Assembly (NCBI GenBank): GCA_964454685.1
Contig: CAYVTZ010000030.1
Location: 1 to 37,384 of the forward strand
Reading direction: 5' to 3'
Source: CAYVTZ01 sp964454685
GTDB lineage: Bacteria > Bacillota > Clostridia > Christensenellales > Christensenellaceae
DNA: 37,384 nucleotides
Part shown: in pieces, positions 1 through 7,556 of the stretch
How the letters are laid out: each line of letters begins with the position of its first letter
How positions within the stretch are numbered: the stretch's first letter is position 1
Made by a program: the position numbers and the translations under genes
Notes under the pieces: model-generated
Seen by the model: the letters and a program-made list of their open reading frames with translations, nothing else
The model's database searches: none
What the model was told of the DNA's origin: nothing

Positions 1-81
1 CATCATACCAGAAAGACTTGCAAGGTCTCAATTTTCATTTAACTTTACATTACGTCTAAAGTACAAAGGAGTAGTTTTATC

Positions 82-1446
82 ATGAAAAATAAATTAGTTA
101 TTCCTATCATCTTTTTATTTCCTATTATCATGATTACAACCGCTTGTCAGCCGACACCAACGCAAGCGCCTGTTATAAGAAAAGATGAAGATTATTTATT
201 TCAAACATGGAATGAAAATAAATCAGACGATGGACTGATCTATATTGACGAGCAAACCTTTCCCAAAAGATGGGATGATAAGTTTCAGTTTTCTGACAAA
301 CTTGAAGCGATTGCGACAGCGGATATTACAGTCCCTGAGATCGAAAGCTGTCCAATATATAGAATAAGACAAGATGAATTAGGTGATGAAACTTTGAATA
401 AACTGGTAAACTACTTTGCTTCCGATGCAATAGGTATTCGCTCCTCAACTATGACAAAGCAGCAGATTACTCAACTAATTGTGGAAGCCAAATTAGGCAT
501 TTGGAATAAAGAAAGGCAAACTTATGAGCCGTGGGAGGGGCAAGAGGAATATGTTAGCGAGTTGGAGCAAGCATTAGCAGAAGCACCGGATGAAAGCGAA
601 ACTGAGGCAATTAGCAGTGAGGTGCAATACACATTTCCATTATCCAAAACATTTACACTGAATGATAGCACCGAGTTGGCGATTAATGCGGGCAAGTATT
701 ATTTTCAAATGACTAAAGATATTATGGGTACTGCGCAATTAGAGAATTGGATTCGAGATGAGGGCTTTGGAAGAAACAAAGGCGAAAGATATGACAACGT
801 AGGTTATACAATACCTGTTAATATAAGTAGGCAGGAGGCTAAAAAAATTGCCGATGAAGCACTGTCAACTTTGGGAATAGAAAATATGGATGTAGCTTTT
901 AGTGATCGGGCGCACATTTTAGATTCAACAGGTGAAAGACAGACTTGGTTAGGTTGGTATTTTACATACCTTAGAAGCGAGGGAGGATATGTCTTGCAAG
1001 ATACAAAATGGAGTGCGAGCTATCCTCTGAATACAGAGGTTGCTTATCGTATGCCTTGGCCATATGAAAGAATTGATATATTCGTAAATGAAGATGGAAT
1101 TAATAGCTTTTATTGGGGAAACCCAACAAGCATCACAGAAACAATTACAGAAAATACAAAAATATTGCCGTTTGAAAACGTATTATCCATTGCGAAAGAT
1201 CAAATAAAAAACGCAACTGTCTTTTTCGATGAATCGTATTCACCAATTTACATATATGATGTTGTGTTAAGCTCCTGTCTGCGTCCGGTAAAAGACGAGT
1301 TTCAAGAAGCTATCCGCATTCCCACTTGGTTTTTTTATTATCACTATAAAGATTATTATGAAAATCCATATAATGACGTTGCTCCACAAATTGTGGCGAT
1401 CAATGCAGTAGATGGAACGTTGGTTGACCCCGTAAATGTTGGCTGA
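82..1446 (+). CDS. Putative surface lipoprotein, DUF6034-like
   Basis: This 454-residue protein starts with a lipoprotein signal peptide: a short basic N-terminus, a hydrophobic stretch and a lipobox ending ITTAC with Cys22 as the likely lipidated residue. The rest looks extracellular and has no other membrane segment. It is a clear paralogue of the lipoprotein at 3424-4884. Both carry a segment of the type EA+KIA-(x)6-GIE-MD-(x)F/G, a PWP-E motif before a hydrophobic strand with a (N/R)(E/N)DGI turn, and a C-terminal INA(V/I)DG end. I recall this architecture from Clostridia proteins labelled DUF6034, but the family name is from memory. The start follows an AAAGGAG site about 10 bases upstream. 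It lies just upstream of two ABC-2-like permeases, so it may be a substrate-binding, sensing or immunity-type partner. The actual function is unknown. Confidence 0.75.
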   Translation: MKNKLVIPIIFLFPIIMITTACQPTPTQAPVIRKDEDYLFQTWNENKSDDGLIYIDEQTFPKRWDDKFQFSDKLEAIATADITVPEIESCPIYRIRQDELGDETLNKLVNYFASDAIGIRSSTMTKQQITQLIVEAKLGIWNKERQTYEPWEGQEEYVSELEQALAEAPDESETEAISSEVQYTFPLSKTFTLNDSTELAINAGKYYFQMTKDIMGTAQLENWIRDEGFGRNKGERYDNVGYTIPVNISRQEAKKIADEALSTLGIENMDVAFSDRAHILDSTGERQTWLGWYFTYLRSEGGYVLQDTKWSASYPLNTEVAYRMPWPYERIDIFVNEDGINSFYWGNPTSITETITENTKILPFENVLSIAKDQIKNATVFFDESYSPIYIYDVVLSSCLRPVKDEFQEAIRIPTWFFYYHYKDYYENPYNDVAPQIVAINAVDGTLVDPVNVG

Positions 1447-1481
1447 TATTAAAGTGTCGATTGGTTTAAAAGGGTGAGGGA

Positions 1482-2300
1482 TTGAACGTATTCACAACCG
1501 ACCTAAAACGCGCCATCAGTGGGTGGGGCTTTATCACTGGGATTATCGGCATGATTGCTGCCATATTTTTTGGCGCGTTTGAGCGGATTTTGCCAATCCT
1601 GCAAGGACAAACGCAAGGCGGGCTGATGCCCGGATTTGTGGAAGAAACTGTCCTTTTTGGCTTGTCTTCGGACGTGATGCTGCTTATTTTGCCTGTGTTG
1701 TGCACGCTGCCCTTTACCATCTCGTTTGTGGAGGACTGCAAAAGCCGGTTTCTGCGGCAAAGCCTGCCGCGCTCGGGAAGAAGATCGTATCTGACGAGTA
1801 AAATACTGGTGACGGGGATTTCCGGCGGGCTGGTGCTGTTTGTGGGGATTTGGGTGGTGTACGCGGTGTATGCTTTGGTGTTTAAGCCGATGGAACTATC
1901 GCCTGACGAGGTGCAAAAGCTATATGGAGACATGATGGCGGCACAGCCTGAGGGCATTGACGTGACGGGGCAACTGGTTTTCGCGCAGTATATCGGCAAG
2001 GCGTTTGTGTTCTTTTTATGCGGGTTCTTTTGGGCGCTGGTGGGCAGCTTGTTTGCCGCGCTGACCATGAGCAAATATATGGCGTACGCCGCGCCCTTTG
2101 TGCTGTATTTTGTACTGGTTATTTTATGCGAGCGATATTTTCAAGATTTGTATGTGCTCAATCCCAAGGAGTGGATCTTGCAGGCGCACACATGGGTTGG
2201 AGGCAGCGGCGGAGTGATTTTGTTTTTGGGTGAGCTGATTGTTGTGGCGGCGTTGGGGTTGGGGGTTTTAATGAAGAAGCGGATGGATGCGCACGTATGA
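1482..2300 (+). CDS. ABC-2-type transporter permease (first of pair)
   Basis: This is a 272-residue integral membrane protein with about six hydrophobic segments (roughly residues 14-34, 63-83, 107-133, 173-195, 201-217 and 242-264). That is the usual plan for ABC-2-type permeases of small exporters. The best start is a TTG at 1482, a few bases after a purine-rich GGGTGAGGG, and no closer ATG fits. The protein begins MNVF, as does the next permease, which supports both starts. It contains no ATPase motifs. The likely nucleotide-binding partner is the ABC ATPase at 6414, four kilobases downstream and separated by other genes. The substrate cannot be read from the sequence. Gene-level confidence is good; the ABC-2 assignment rests on topology and context. 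Confidence 0.75.
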   Translation: MNVFTTDLKRAISGWGFITGIIGMIAAIFFGAFERILPILQGQTQGGLMPGFVEETVLFGLSSDVMLLILPVLCTLPFTISFVEDCKSRFLRQSLPRSGRRSYLTSKILVTGISGGLVLFVGIWVVYAVYALVFKPMELSPDEVQKLYGDMMAAQPEGIDVTGQLVFAQYIGKAFVFFLCGFFWALVGSLFAALTMSKYMAYAAPFVLYFVLVILCERYFQDLYVLNPKEWILQAHTWVGGSGGVILFLGELIVVAALGLGVLMKKRMDAHV

Positions 2301-2437
2301 CGACGCATTTTGACGCTTTGCGGCGACTTGGCTTGGTCAACGCACGTGACTTTTGCGCCTCACTTGCTGCATCGACAAACTGCATCCGACCTGCGCACAC
2401 TGGGCAAGAAAAAAATACCTGATTGGGAATAGAATGT
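2301..2437. other. Spacer between the two permeases with a repeat core
   Basis: This 137-bp spacer contains no convincing gene. Positions 2376-2388 carry CAAACTGCATCCG, which recurs exactly at 17297-17309 and in a changed form near 7258. All three sites are in non-coding DNA. Confidence 0.4.
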
Positions 2438-3325
2438 ATGATGAATGTATTTAAAGTAGCAGCATACAACTTCAAACAATGGAAGGGCAATCCACGGGTG
2501 ATTATCACCTTTGCGCTGGCGTTTGTGCTGTGCTTTTTGCTTTCGGACAAGGCGGTAAAGTTTGCGGAGGAATATAACGTCACCATGCAGCTTGTGGAAG
2601 CGTTTGTTTGGACGTTTGGCGATTCCACATCCATTCTGCTGTCCTCGCTGTTGCTGGTGTTGCTGTTTGCGGACATGCCCTTTATTGGCGCGGGAACACC
2701 CTTTTACTTGGTGCGCATCAATCGCAGGACTTGGCTGCTGGGACAGATGGTTTACGTGGTATTGGCAACTCTTTTGTATGTGGCGTTTATCCTGATAGCG
2801 ACTTCGCTGATCTGCATGCGTAACGCGTTTATTGGGAATTTGTGGAGCGAGACGGCGGCGATGCTGGGATATTCCGGTGCGGGCAAGGCGATTGCGCTGC
2901 CTTCTTCCGTGAAAACGATGGAGATGAGTACGCCGTATGAGGTGATGGGCACAATCTTTATCCTGATGATTTTGTACACGCTGGTGATGGTGTTTTTGAT
3001 GCTGGCGGTGAATCTGCGCAAGGGGCAGTTTTGGGGCGTGGTGAGTGTGTTTGTATACAGCCTGTTTGGGTTTTTGCTGAATCCACAGATATTCAAACAG
3101 ATGTTTAACCTGCCGGACGAGCTGATGTACAAGGCAAACGTAGCGGTGGGCTGGCTGTCTCCACTGAATCATGCGACCTATCATATGCACAATTTTGGGT
3201 ATGATCTATTGCCGCGATTGTGGCAATCTTACCTAATCTTCGGCGGGGTGATTGCGGCGCTGTTCATGATTGCATTGGCGGGTGTGCGCAAATATAATTT
3301 CAATTTTGGAGGAAATGACGGGTGA
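2438..3325 (+). CDS. ABC-2-type transporter permease (second of pair)
   Basis: This polytopic membrane protein is about 295 residues long and has roughly six hydrophobic segments, including a Leu/Val-rich stretch near residues 70-90 and a last helix close to the C-terminus. It starts at tandem ATG codons (2438 and 2441) giving MMNVF; an upstream in-frame TTG at 2423 is possible but less likely. The N-terminus resembles that of the preceding permease, so the two probably form a heterodimeric pair. The partner ATPase is likely the one at 6414. An extracellular loop after residue 125 and a C-terminal region rich in aromatic residues are visible, but no catalytic motif. The substrate is unknown. 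Confidence 0.75.
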   Translation: MMNVFKVAAYNFKQWKGNPRVIITFALAFVLCFLLSDKAVKFAEEYNVTMQLVEAFVWTFGDSTSILLSSLLLVLLFADMPFIGAGTPFYLVRINRRTWLLGQMVYVVLATLLYVAFILIATSLICMRNAFIGNLWSETAAMLGYSGAGKAIALPSSVKTMEMSTPYEVMGTIFILMILYTLVMVFLMLAVNLRKGQFWGVVSVFVYSLFGFLLNPQIFKQMFNLPDELMYKANVAVGWLSPLNHATYHMHNFGYDLLPRLWQSYLIFGGVIAALFMIALAGVRKYNFNFGGNDG

Positions 3326-3423
3326 GGATGTAATGCAATCAATGTGCAGATAAACGATTGATTCGAGAATATATGAATGAGCCATGCTACAAGCATAGAA
3401 AGAAAACAAGGGGGAAGAAACAA

Positions 3424-4884
3424 ATGAAAATATTAGGACGAATCGTGTTGTTGGCATCATGTTTATTGTGTGTTTTGTTTTTGGGATGTCAAAAATCTCC
3501 GGAAAAGGTGGCTGTAACAAATAAAAATGCTAACGCATTAGAGAAGACAATCATTGAAAAGCAGGATTCCGCGCCGGCAAACAAAAAATTCCAATGCTCT
3601 GACCGGTGGGAGCAGATCATTGAAGCAGGAGAAGGCGCTATAGTTCTTGATGTGAATGCCAATATTCATATACCTAACGTGGAGCAATATCCTGTTATGA
3701 GAGTGAAGCCAAAGAACATTTCGCAAGAAGAAGCGGACAAGTTCATAGCAGCTTTTGCAGGCGATTTGAAGCTTTATGATGCAAGACCGATGGGAAGCAC
3801 TACAAAAGACGAACAAATTCAGCTTATTGCAGAATATCAAAACGAGAGAGATTTGCTGAAAGAAACAGATTTTGATAGGTATGAGCGTAGTGGAGGCGAT
3901 GAAGATACAAAAAAAGTGATTTCTGAGATGAAAAATCAAATGGATGATTTGCCATCGACCTATCATTTAGTTCCAAATAGTGGAGAATTTACTCAAACCA
4001 CTGATGAGTTTTTGGGGCAAGAGTGCGAAGTGATTTCAGTGAATGCATATGAACCGGGAAATATCGTTCCTTTAAATCTCGACATCATGAAAAATAAAAG
4101 TAATAAGATCAATCACTATTCTTATTTAAGAAACAATCTGACATCTGAAATTCCATCGGTGAAATACTACGAAGACTTATCAGATGCCATTGGCTTAGAC
4201 ATTTCGCTCGAAGAAGCACGAAAAATAGCCGAGAGTAAGATGAAAGAAATAGGAATAGAAGGAATGGATTTTGCGGGAGCAACATTAAATCCAGTAATTG
4301 GGCGCACATACGATCCAACGCCTTTAGATTTGCAACCAAGGGTTTTTTCATTGTATTATACTCGATCAGTTAATGGAATTCCAATCACGTACACAAATGC
4401 AAAAATAAATACCAATTATGACGAAGACGACTATCGAGAGCCATGGCCGGAAGAACAAGTAATAGTGGTGGTTAGGAACGATGGGATATATTTATTTCAG
4501 TATTATTCTCCAATGCAAATTGAGGGAGAGTTCGCGGCTCATGCTCCATTATTAGAGTTCGAGGAAATACAAAAATTATTTCTTAGGCAGATGGCGATCA
4601 AGTATTCAAATATAGTTGGGATGAATCAAATTGAAAAATATGAGTTTTCTATCTCAGATATTCGGCTAGGATATGCAAGGGTGGCTCGATATAACAACAA
4701 TGATGAGTATTTGTTAGTGCCAGCGTGGGACTTCTTCGGAAGTGCAAAAATATATTTTAATGAGTCGGCTGAAGACGCGAATTTTGATGAAAATAATGCA
4801 ATGCTGGATGATTATTTTGCGGAATCTTACTTGACGATTAATGCGATTGACGGAAGTATTATTGATCGAACCAAAGGATATTAA
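3424..4884 (+). CDS. Putative surface lipoprotein, DUF6034-like (paralogue of 82-1446)
   Basis: This lipoprotein of 486 residues has a typical signal peptide and a lipobox LFLGC, with Cys22 as the lipidation site. I chose the ATG at 3424 because the signal peptide begins there and an AGGGGGAAG ribosome binding site sits just upstream. An in-frame codon at 3358 would add an unlikely charged extension. Residues after the lipobox are Lys/Asn-rich, as in many membrane tethers. It is paralogous to the first lipoprotein: it shares the EEARKIAE-type helix, the PWPEEQ motif and the INAIDG ending. The two lipoproteins bracket the permease pair, which suggests a cassette that has expanded by duplication. 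No enzymatic motif is visible. Codon use is AT-rich, unlike the neighbouring permeases. Confidence 0.75.
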   Translation: MKILGRIVLLASCLLCVLFLGCQKSPEKVAVTNKNANALEKTIIEKQDSAPANKKFQCSDRWEQIIEAGEGAIVLDVNANIHIPNVEQYPVMRVKPKNISQEEADKFIAAFAGDLKLYDARPMGSTTKDEQIQLIAEYQNERDLLKETDFDRYERSGGDEDTKKVISEMKNQMDDLPSTYHLVPNSGEFTQTTDEFLGQECEVISVNAYEPGNIVPLNLDIMKNKSNKINHYSYLRNNLTSEIPSVKYYEDLSDAIGLDISLEEARKIAESKMKEIGIEGMDFAGATLNPVIGRTYDPTPLDLQPRVFSLYYTRSVNGIPITYTNAKINTNYDEDDYREPWPEEQVIVVVRNDGIYLFQYYSPMQIEGEFAAHAPLLEFEEIQKLFLRQMAIKYSNIVGMNQIEKYEFSISDIRLGYARVARYNNNDEYLLVPAWDFFGSAKIYFNESAEDANFDENNAMLDDYFAESYLTINAIDGSIIDRTKGY

Positions 4885-4981
4885 TGTGAATATATTTAAG
4901 AAAAGTGAGTTGGGAAGATTTGAGTTTTGAACTTGTATTGGCCAAGAAAAGGATGTTTCAGGAAGGGGGTGATACCAATGG

Positions 4982-5038
4982 ATGAAAAATATGCGCATTA
5001 AAAATCATAAGGGTTTTGATGCAAGAACTACAAACTAA
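4982..5038 (+). CDS. Candidate 18-residue peptide ORF
   Basis: A strong Shine-Dalgarno-like GGAAGGGGGTGAT at 4961-4973 is followed by two overlapping starts. An ATG at 4978 gives a 7-residue peptide. An ATG at 4982 gives an 18-residue Lys/Asn-rich peptide that starts MKNMRIK. Nothing else in 4885-5079 uses this ribosome binding site. It may be a real small peptide or the remnant of a lost gene. The peptide has no hydrophobic segment or cysteine pattern. Confidence 0.25.
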   Translation: MKNMRIKNHKGFDARTTN

Positions 5039-5079
5039 TTTGTAAAGGTTAAAATCGATATGAAAGTGAGGAACGACAA

Positions 5080-5580
5080 ATGAAAAATAAGATCGCAATT
5101 ACACTATTGATTATGGTATTAGTAATGTTTGGAGGCTCAATGACAGCGCTTGCACAGTCTAAACCGGGACCAACACCTGATTCTTGGTCATTCTTTGACT
5201 GGAGCAAACAGTTTTATTAATATGCATACGGAAGCAATGGCGCAGCGGTAAGGCTGATTCAAGGATATAGCAATAATGTACTATCTAAATCAATTACAGA
5301 AGATGGTGCGTTTGGAGGGAATACTAGTGCCAATGTGACAGATATGCAAAAGGTATTAGGGAATGTAGCAGATGGCATTGTAGGACCATCTACATGGTTC
5401 AATATGCAGAAAATCTCAGGTAACGCAGGGCAGCAATCAGCTGTGTGGTGGTATGGAGGGAGACGAGCGACCTCGAATATAGTGCCTAAGAGAAATGCTG
5501 GGCATCGAAACACAGGACAGTGGGTTTACACGGATGGGAATAGTACGTGGAATCCGGATATTGCAATGAAACGAGTGTAA
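5080..5580 (+). pseudogene. Secreted peptidoglycan-binding-domain protein interrupted by in-frame TAA
   Basis: Reading from the ATG at 5080 gives an N-terminal signal peptide (MKNK, a hydrophobic core, then ALA before Gln) and a Pro/Ser/Trp-rich stretch, ending at a TAA at 5218-5220 after 46 codons. The same frame then continues open to the TAA at 5578-5580. It encodes a recognisable peptidoglycan-binding type 1 module: a GSNGAAVRLIQ start, an EDGAFG turn and a VADGIVGPSTW ending. Because signal peptide and domain share one frame and only one stop separates them, this was once a single gene of about 166 codons. A nonsense mutation, a sequence error or stop readthrough could each explain the break. 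The Trp-rich C-terminal tail after the module has no assigned function. Confidence 0.65.
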
Positions 5581-5589
5581 CGTTTATAT

Positions 5590-5627
5590 TTTTTTCGCAG
5601 TTGGCGTTTATGCCGACTGTGAAAAAA
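5590..5627 (+). terminator. Strong hairpin after the interrupted gene, upstream of the TraX-family gene
   Basis: Arms 5590-5605 and 5612-5627 pair over 16 positions with a 6-base loop. Two of the pairs are G-U wobbles when read as plus-strand RNA, and these become A-C mismatches on the other strand, so the plus-strand RNA fold is the better one. The U-rich part is in the left arm and the A-rich part in the right arm, so there is no downstream U-tract. It could be an atypical terminator or an mRNA-stabilising or processing structure. Confidence 0.4.
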
Positions 5628-5660
5628 TCAAATATATTTTGGAGGACAATAAAAAACCAA

Positions 5661-6383
5661 ATGAAATTAGGGTATTCAAACACCACCTTAAAACTTATTG
5701 CAATTGTGACAATGTTTCTAGATCATTTTGCTATTGTGTCGAGCATTGATCCTGCACTGAAATTTGTCATGCGCTTTGCCGGAAGCATATCGGCACCAAT
5801 TGTGTTTTTTTTGTTAGTTGAAGGGTATCATCATACAAGTAATGTCGGGAAATATACAGTAAGACTGTTGATATTTGCGATGATAAGCTACATTCCATAT
5901 ATTTATTTTAATACTGGAATGTTGCCGGATATGGGCAATTACTTACAGCTAAACGTAATTTTCACCTTGCTGTTGGGTTTGTTAGCTTTACGAATCAACA
6001 ATGAAGTTCACAGAAAAGGAATTAAAATTGTTTTGCTGTGTTTGATATTTGTTGCATCTACTTTCTGCGATTGGGGATATATTGCGATAGTATTTATTTT
6101 AGCTTTTGACTATTTCTATGACAACGATTCGATGAAATACTTTGTATTTACTATTCTTGTTCTTATGGTCACAATGCCTTACGTGGAATTATCAATAAGG
6201 ATGCAACATTTTTCTTTGGATCAGATGCAAATACTCGGGATGTTTTGTTCTTTATATATTTTGAAGGTATACAATAAAAAGTTAGGAAAGGGAGGGGCAT
6301 TTGCAAAATGGTCTTTTTATATTTTTTATCCTGCGCATTTGTTGCTTCTAGGAATAATGAATCAATATGTACTAATTGGTTAA
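5661..6383 (+). CDS. TraX family membrane protein
   Basis: This 240-residue multi-pass membrane protein has the TraX-family signature at its N-terminus: LKLIAIVTMFLDH, followed by a second helix with an RFAGSISAPIVFF-type stretch and EGYHHT. About eight hydrophobic helices follow. TraX of the F plasmid acetylates pilin, and chromosomal Bacillota homologues are widespread with mostly unknown targets, so it is best called a predicted membrane acyltransferase. The ATG at 5661 is preferred because the TraX helix starts there; a GGAGG lies at 5641-5645, at rather long spacing. It sits between the broken peptidoglycan-binding gene and an ABC ATPase, so its target could be a surface or secreted molecule. 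Specificity cannot be read. Confidence 0.8.
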   Translation: MKLGYSNTTLKLIAIVTMFLDHFAIVSSIDPALKFVMRFAGSISAPIVFFLLVEGYHHTSNVGKYTVRLLIFAMISYIPYIYFNTGMLPDMGNYLQLNVIFTLLLGLLALRINNEVHRKGIKIVLLCLIFVASTFCDWGYIAIVFILAFDYFYDNDSMKYFVFTILVLMVTMPYVELSIRMQHFSLDQMQILGMFCSLYILKVYNKKLGKGGAFAKWSFYIFYPAHLLLLGIMNQYVLIG

Positions 6384-6413
6384 CAAAACAGAGGCAAAGG
6401 AAATAAGGAAGCA

Positions 6414-7067
6414 ATGAACGATATCGCAATCAGCATACAACATGTGTGTAAAAATTTTGGGGAAGAAACCGTGCTGCGGGATGTATCGCACGACTTTGAA
6501 ACAGGAAAAATTCACGGGATAGTGGGGAACAACGGCAGCGGAAAAACCGTACTGATGAAATGTATCTGTGGATTTTTGCGGCCAAGCAGCGGCAAAATCT
6601 TTGTGGATTATGAGCAGGTAGGCAAGGATATGGATTTCCCGCAGGACATGGGCATCATAATTGAAACGCCCGGGTTTCTTCCCGCGCTTTCGGGGTTTAA
6701 GAACTTGCAGATTTTGGCATCTCTCAAAAAGAGGATTGGGGAAAAAGAAGTGAGAGCGGCGATTCGGCGCGTGGGGCTTGACCCGAACATGAAAAAACAT
6801 GTGAGCAAATATTCCCTCGGGATGCGGCAACGGCTGGGCATTGCACAAGCAATCATGGAAGATCCTTTTCTGCTGATTTTGGATGAGCCGTTTAATGGCC
6901 TGGATAAACACGGTGTGGCAGATATGCGTGAGCTGATTAAAGGTCTGCGTGGGCAAGGGAAAACTGTTTTAATGGCGAGCCACAATGCGGGGGATATTGA
7001 GGAGCTGTGTGATACTGTGTGCGAGATGGACGCGGGGGTTTTGAGCTGCCTGCGCGGCGATCTTTGA
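6414..7067 (+). CDS. ABC transporter ATP-binding protein
   Basis: This 217-residue ABC ATPase has a Walker A GNNGSGKT (residues 38-45), a signature YSLGMRQR, a Walker B LLILDEP and a switch histidine in MASH. It belongs to the compact ABC-2 exporter type. An AAGGAAG ribosome binding site precedes the ATG at 6414. It is the probable energy subunit for the permease pair at 1482-3325, which has no ATPase of its own. The last seven residues (SCLRGDL) are encoded inside a 34-bp sequence repeated beyond the assembly gap at 7304-7337, so the native C-terminus may have been replaced or lost by recombination. The catalytic core is complete. Confidence 0.85.
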   Translation: MNDIAISIQHVCKNFGEETVLRDVSHDFETGKIHGIVGNNGSGKTVLMKCICGFLRPSSGKIFVDYEQVGKDMDFPQDMGIIIETPGFLPALSGFKNLQILASLKKRIGEKEVRAAIRRVGLDPNMKKHVSKYSLGMRQRLGIAQAIMEDPFLLILDEPFNGLDKHGVADMRELIKGLRGQGKTVLMASHNAGDIEELCDTVCEMDAGVLSCLRGDL

Positions 7068-7076
7068 CGGTTGCGG
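7043..7076 (+). repeat. 34-bp direct repeat, copy 1
   Basis: Positions 7043-7076 match 7304-7337 with 32 of 34 bases identical, starting GAGCTGCCTGCGCGGCG. Copy 1 overlaps the 3' end of the ABC ATPase gene and ends about 20 bases before the N-run. Confidence 0.7.
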
Positions 7077-7097
7077 CATCTGTGCGGACTTCGGCGA

Positions 7098-7197
7098 NNN
7101 NNNNNNNNNNNNNNNNNNNNNNNNNNNNNNNNNNNNNNNNNNNNNNNNNNNNNNNNNNNNNNNNNNNNNNNNNNNNNNNNNNNNNNNNNNNNNNNNN
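7098..7197. other. Assembly gap (100 N)
   Basis: There are exactly 100 ambiguous bases, the conventional scaffold filler for a gap of unknown length. The matching repeats on either side probably broke the assembly. Real sequence, possibly including a gene, may be missing here. Confidence 0.95.
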
Positions 7198-7246
7198 TTC
7201 AGCTCAAAATGGCAATGGAATTGGGTACGCTCTCAGCCTGCCTAGC

Positions 7247-7266
7247 TTTGGAATCTCCAAACTGCA
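7247..7266 (+). repeat. Palindromic dispersed element TTTGGA-N3-TCCAAACTGCA
   Basis: This 20-bp element matches 17286-17305 at 18 of 20 positions. The dyad TTTGGA/TCCAAA is perfect in both. Both copies are intergenic and upstream of plus-strand genes. Confidence 0.45.
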
Positions 7267-7303
7267 CTCCTGCAAAGCACTCGAAACGGCAAGGAAGAAA
7301 GAA

Positions 7304-7337
7304 GAGCTGCCTGCGCGGCGATCTTGGGCGGTTGCGG
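7304..7337 (+). repeat. 34-bp direct repeat, copy 2
   Basis: This copy is 32 of 34 bases identical to 7043-7076. It lies in non-coding DNA, while copy 1 lies within the end of a coding region. Its position on the far side of the N-run suggests more copies may be hidden in the gap. Confidence 0.7.
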
Positions 7338-7477
7338 TACAGCTCGAAATGGGTGAGGATGCGTTTTGCTTTGGAGAATTCAAATCTTTTAGAAGAAATG
7401 TGAAATATGCTAATACAGAATGACTGGAGCGCGAGAGAAATGGCAAAAATAAGCGTGTAAATGAATCGCGAATGCGC

Positions 7478-7521
7478 GGCGGCACGGTGCCGCCGGGATC
7501 TGGGGGCTTTGTTCCCGGCGG
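7478..7521 (+). promoter_or_regulatory. Two mutually exclusive GC-rich hairpins in a 5' leader
   Basis: Hairpin A pairs 7478-7483 (GGCGGC) with 7489-7494 (GCCGCC). Hairpin B pairs 7490-7498 (CCGCCGGGA) with 7513-7521 (TCCCGGCGG), nine perfect pairs. They share 7490-7494, so only one can form at a time. They end about 24 bases before the ribosome binding site of the ATPase at 7557. There is no U-tract after hairpin B, so translational rather than terminator control would be the simpler reading, if there is control at all. Confidence 0.35.
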
Positions 7522-7556
7522 GTTTGGGCGGAGTCCATGAATGTGAAGGAGAAAAA

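Larger units (their letters stand above)
7198..7556. other. Non-coding, repeat-rich region upstream of the MacB-like ATPase
   Basis: I see no supported gene in this stretch. It holds a palindromic element at 7247-7266 (TTTGGA-N3-TCCAAACTGCA) and copy 2 of the 34-bp repeat at 7304-7337. CAGCTC-(A/G)-AAATGG occurs at 7200 and again near 7340. Two overlapping GC-rich hairpins lie at 7478-7521, and the ribosome binding site of the next gene is GAAGGAG near 7545-7551. Confidence 0.5.

Noticed and set aside
1466..2074. Minus-strand open frame opposite the first permease
   Set aside because: The plus frame encodes a clean six-helix membrane protein, while the reverse frame lacks motifs and a start signal.
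5218..5220. Programmed readthrough or recoding of TAA
   Set aside because: There is no stem-loop or recoding context directly after the stop. TAA is the least leaky stop codon, so mutation or sequence error is simpler.
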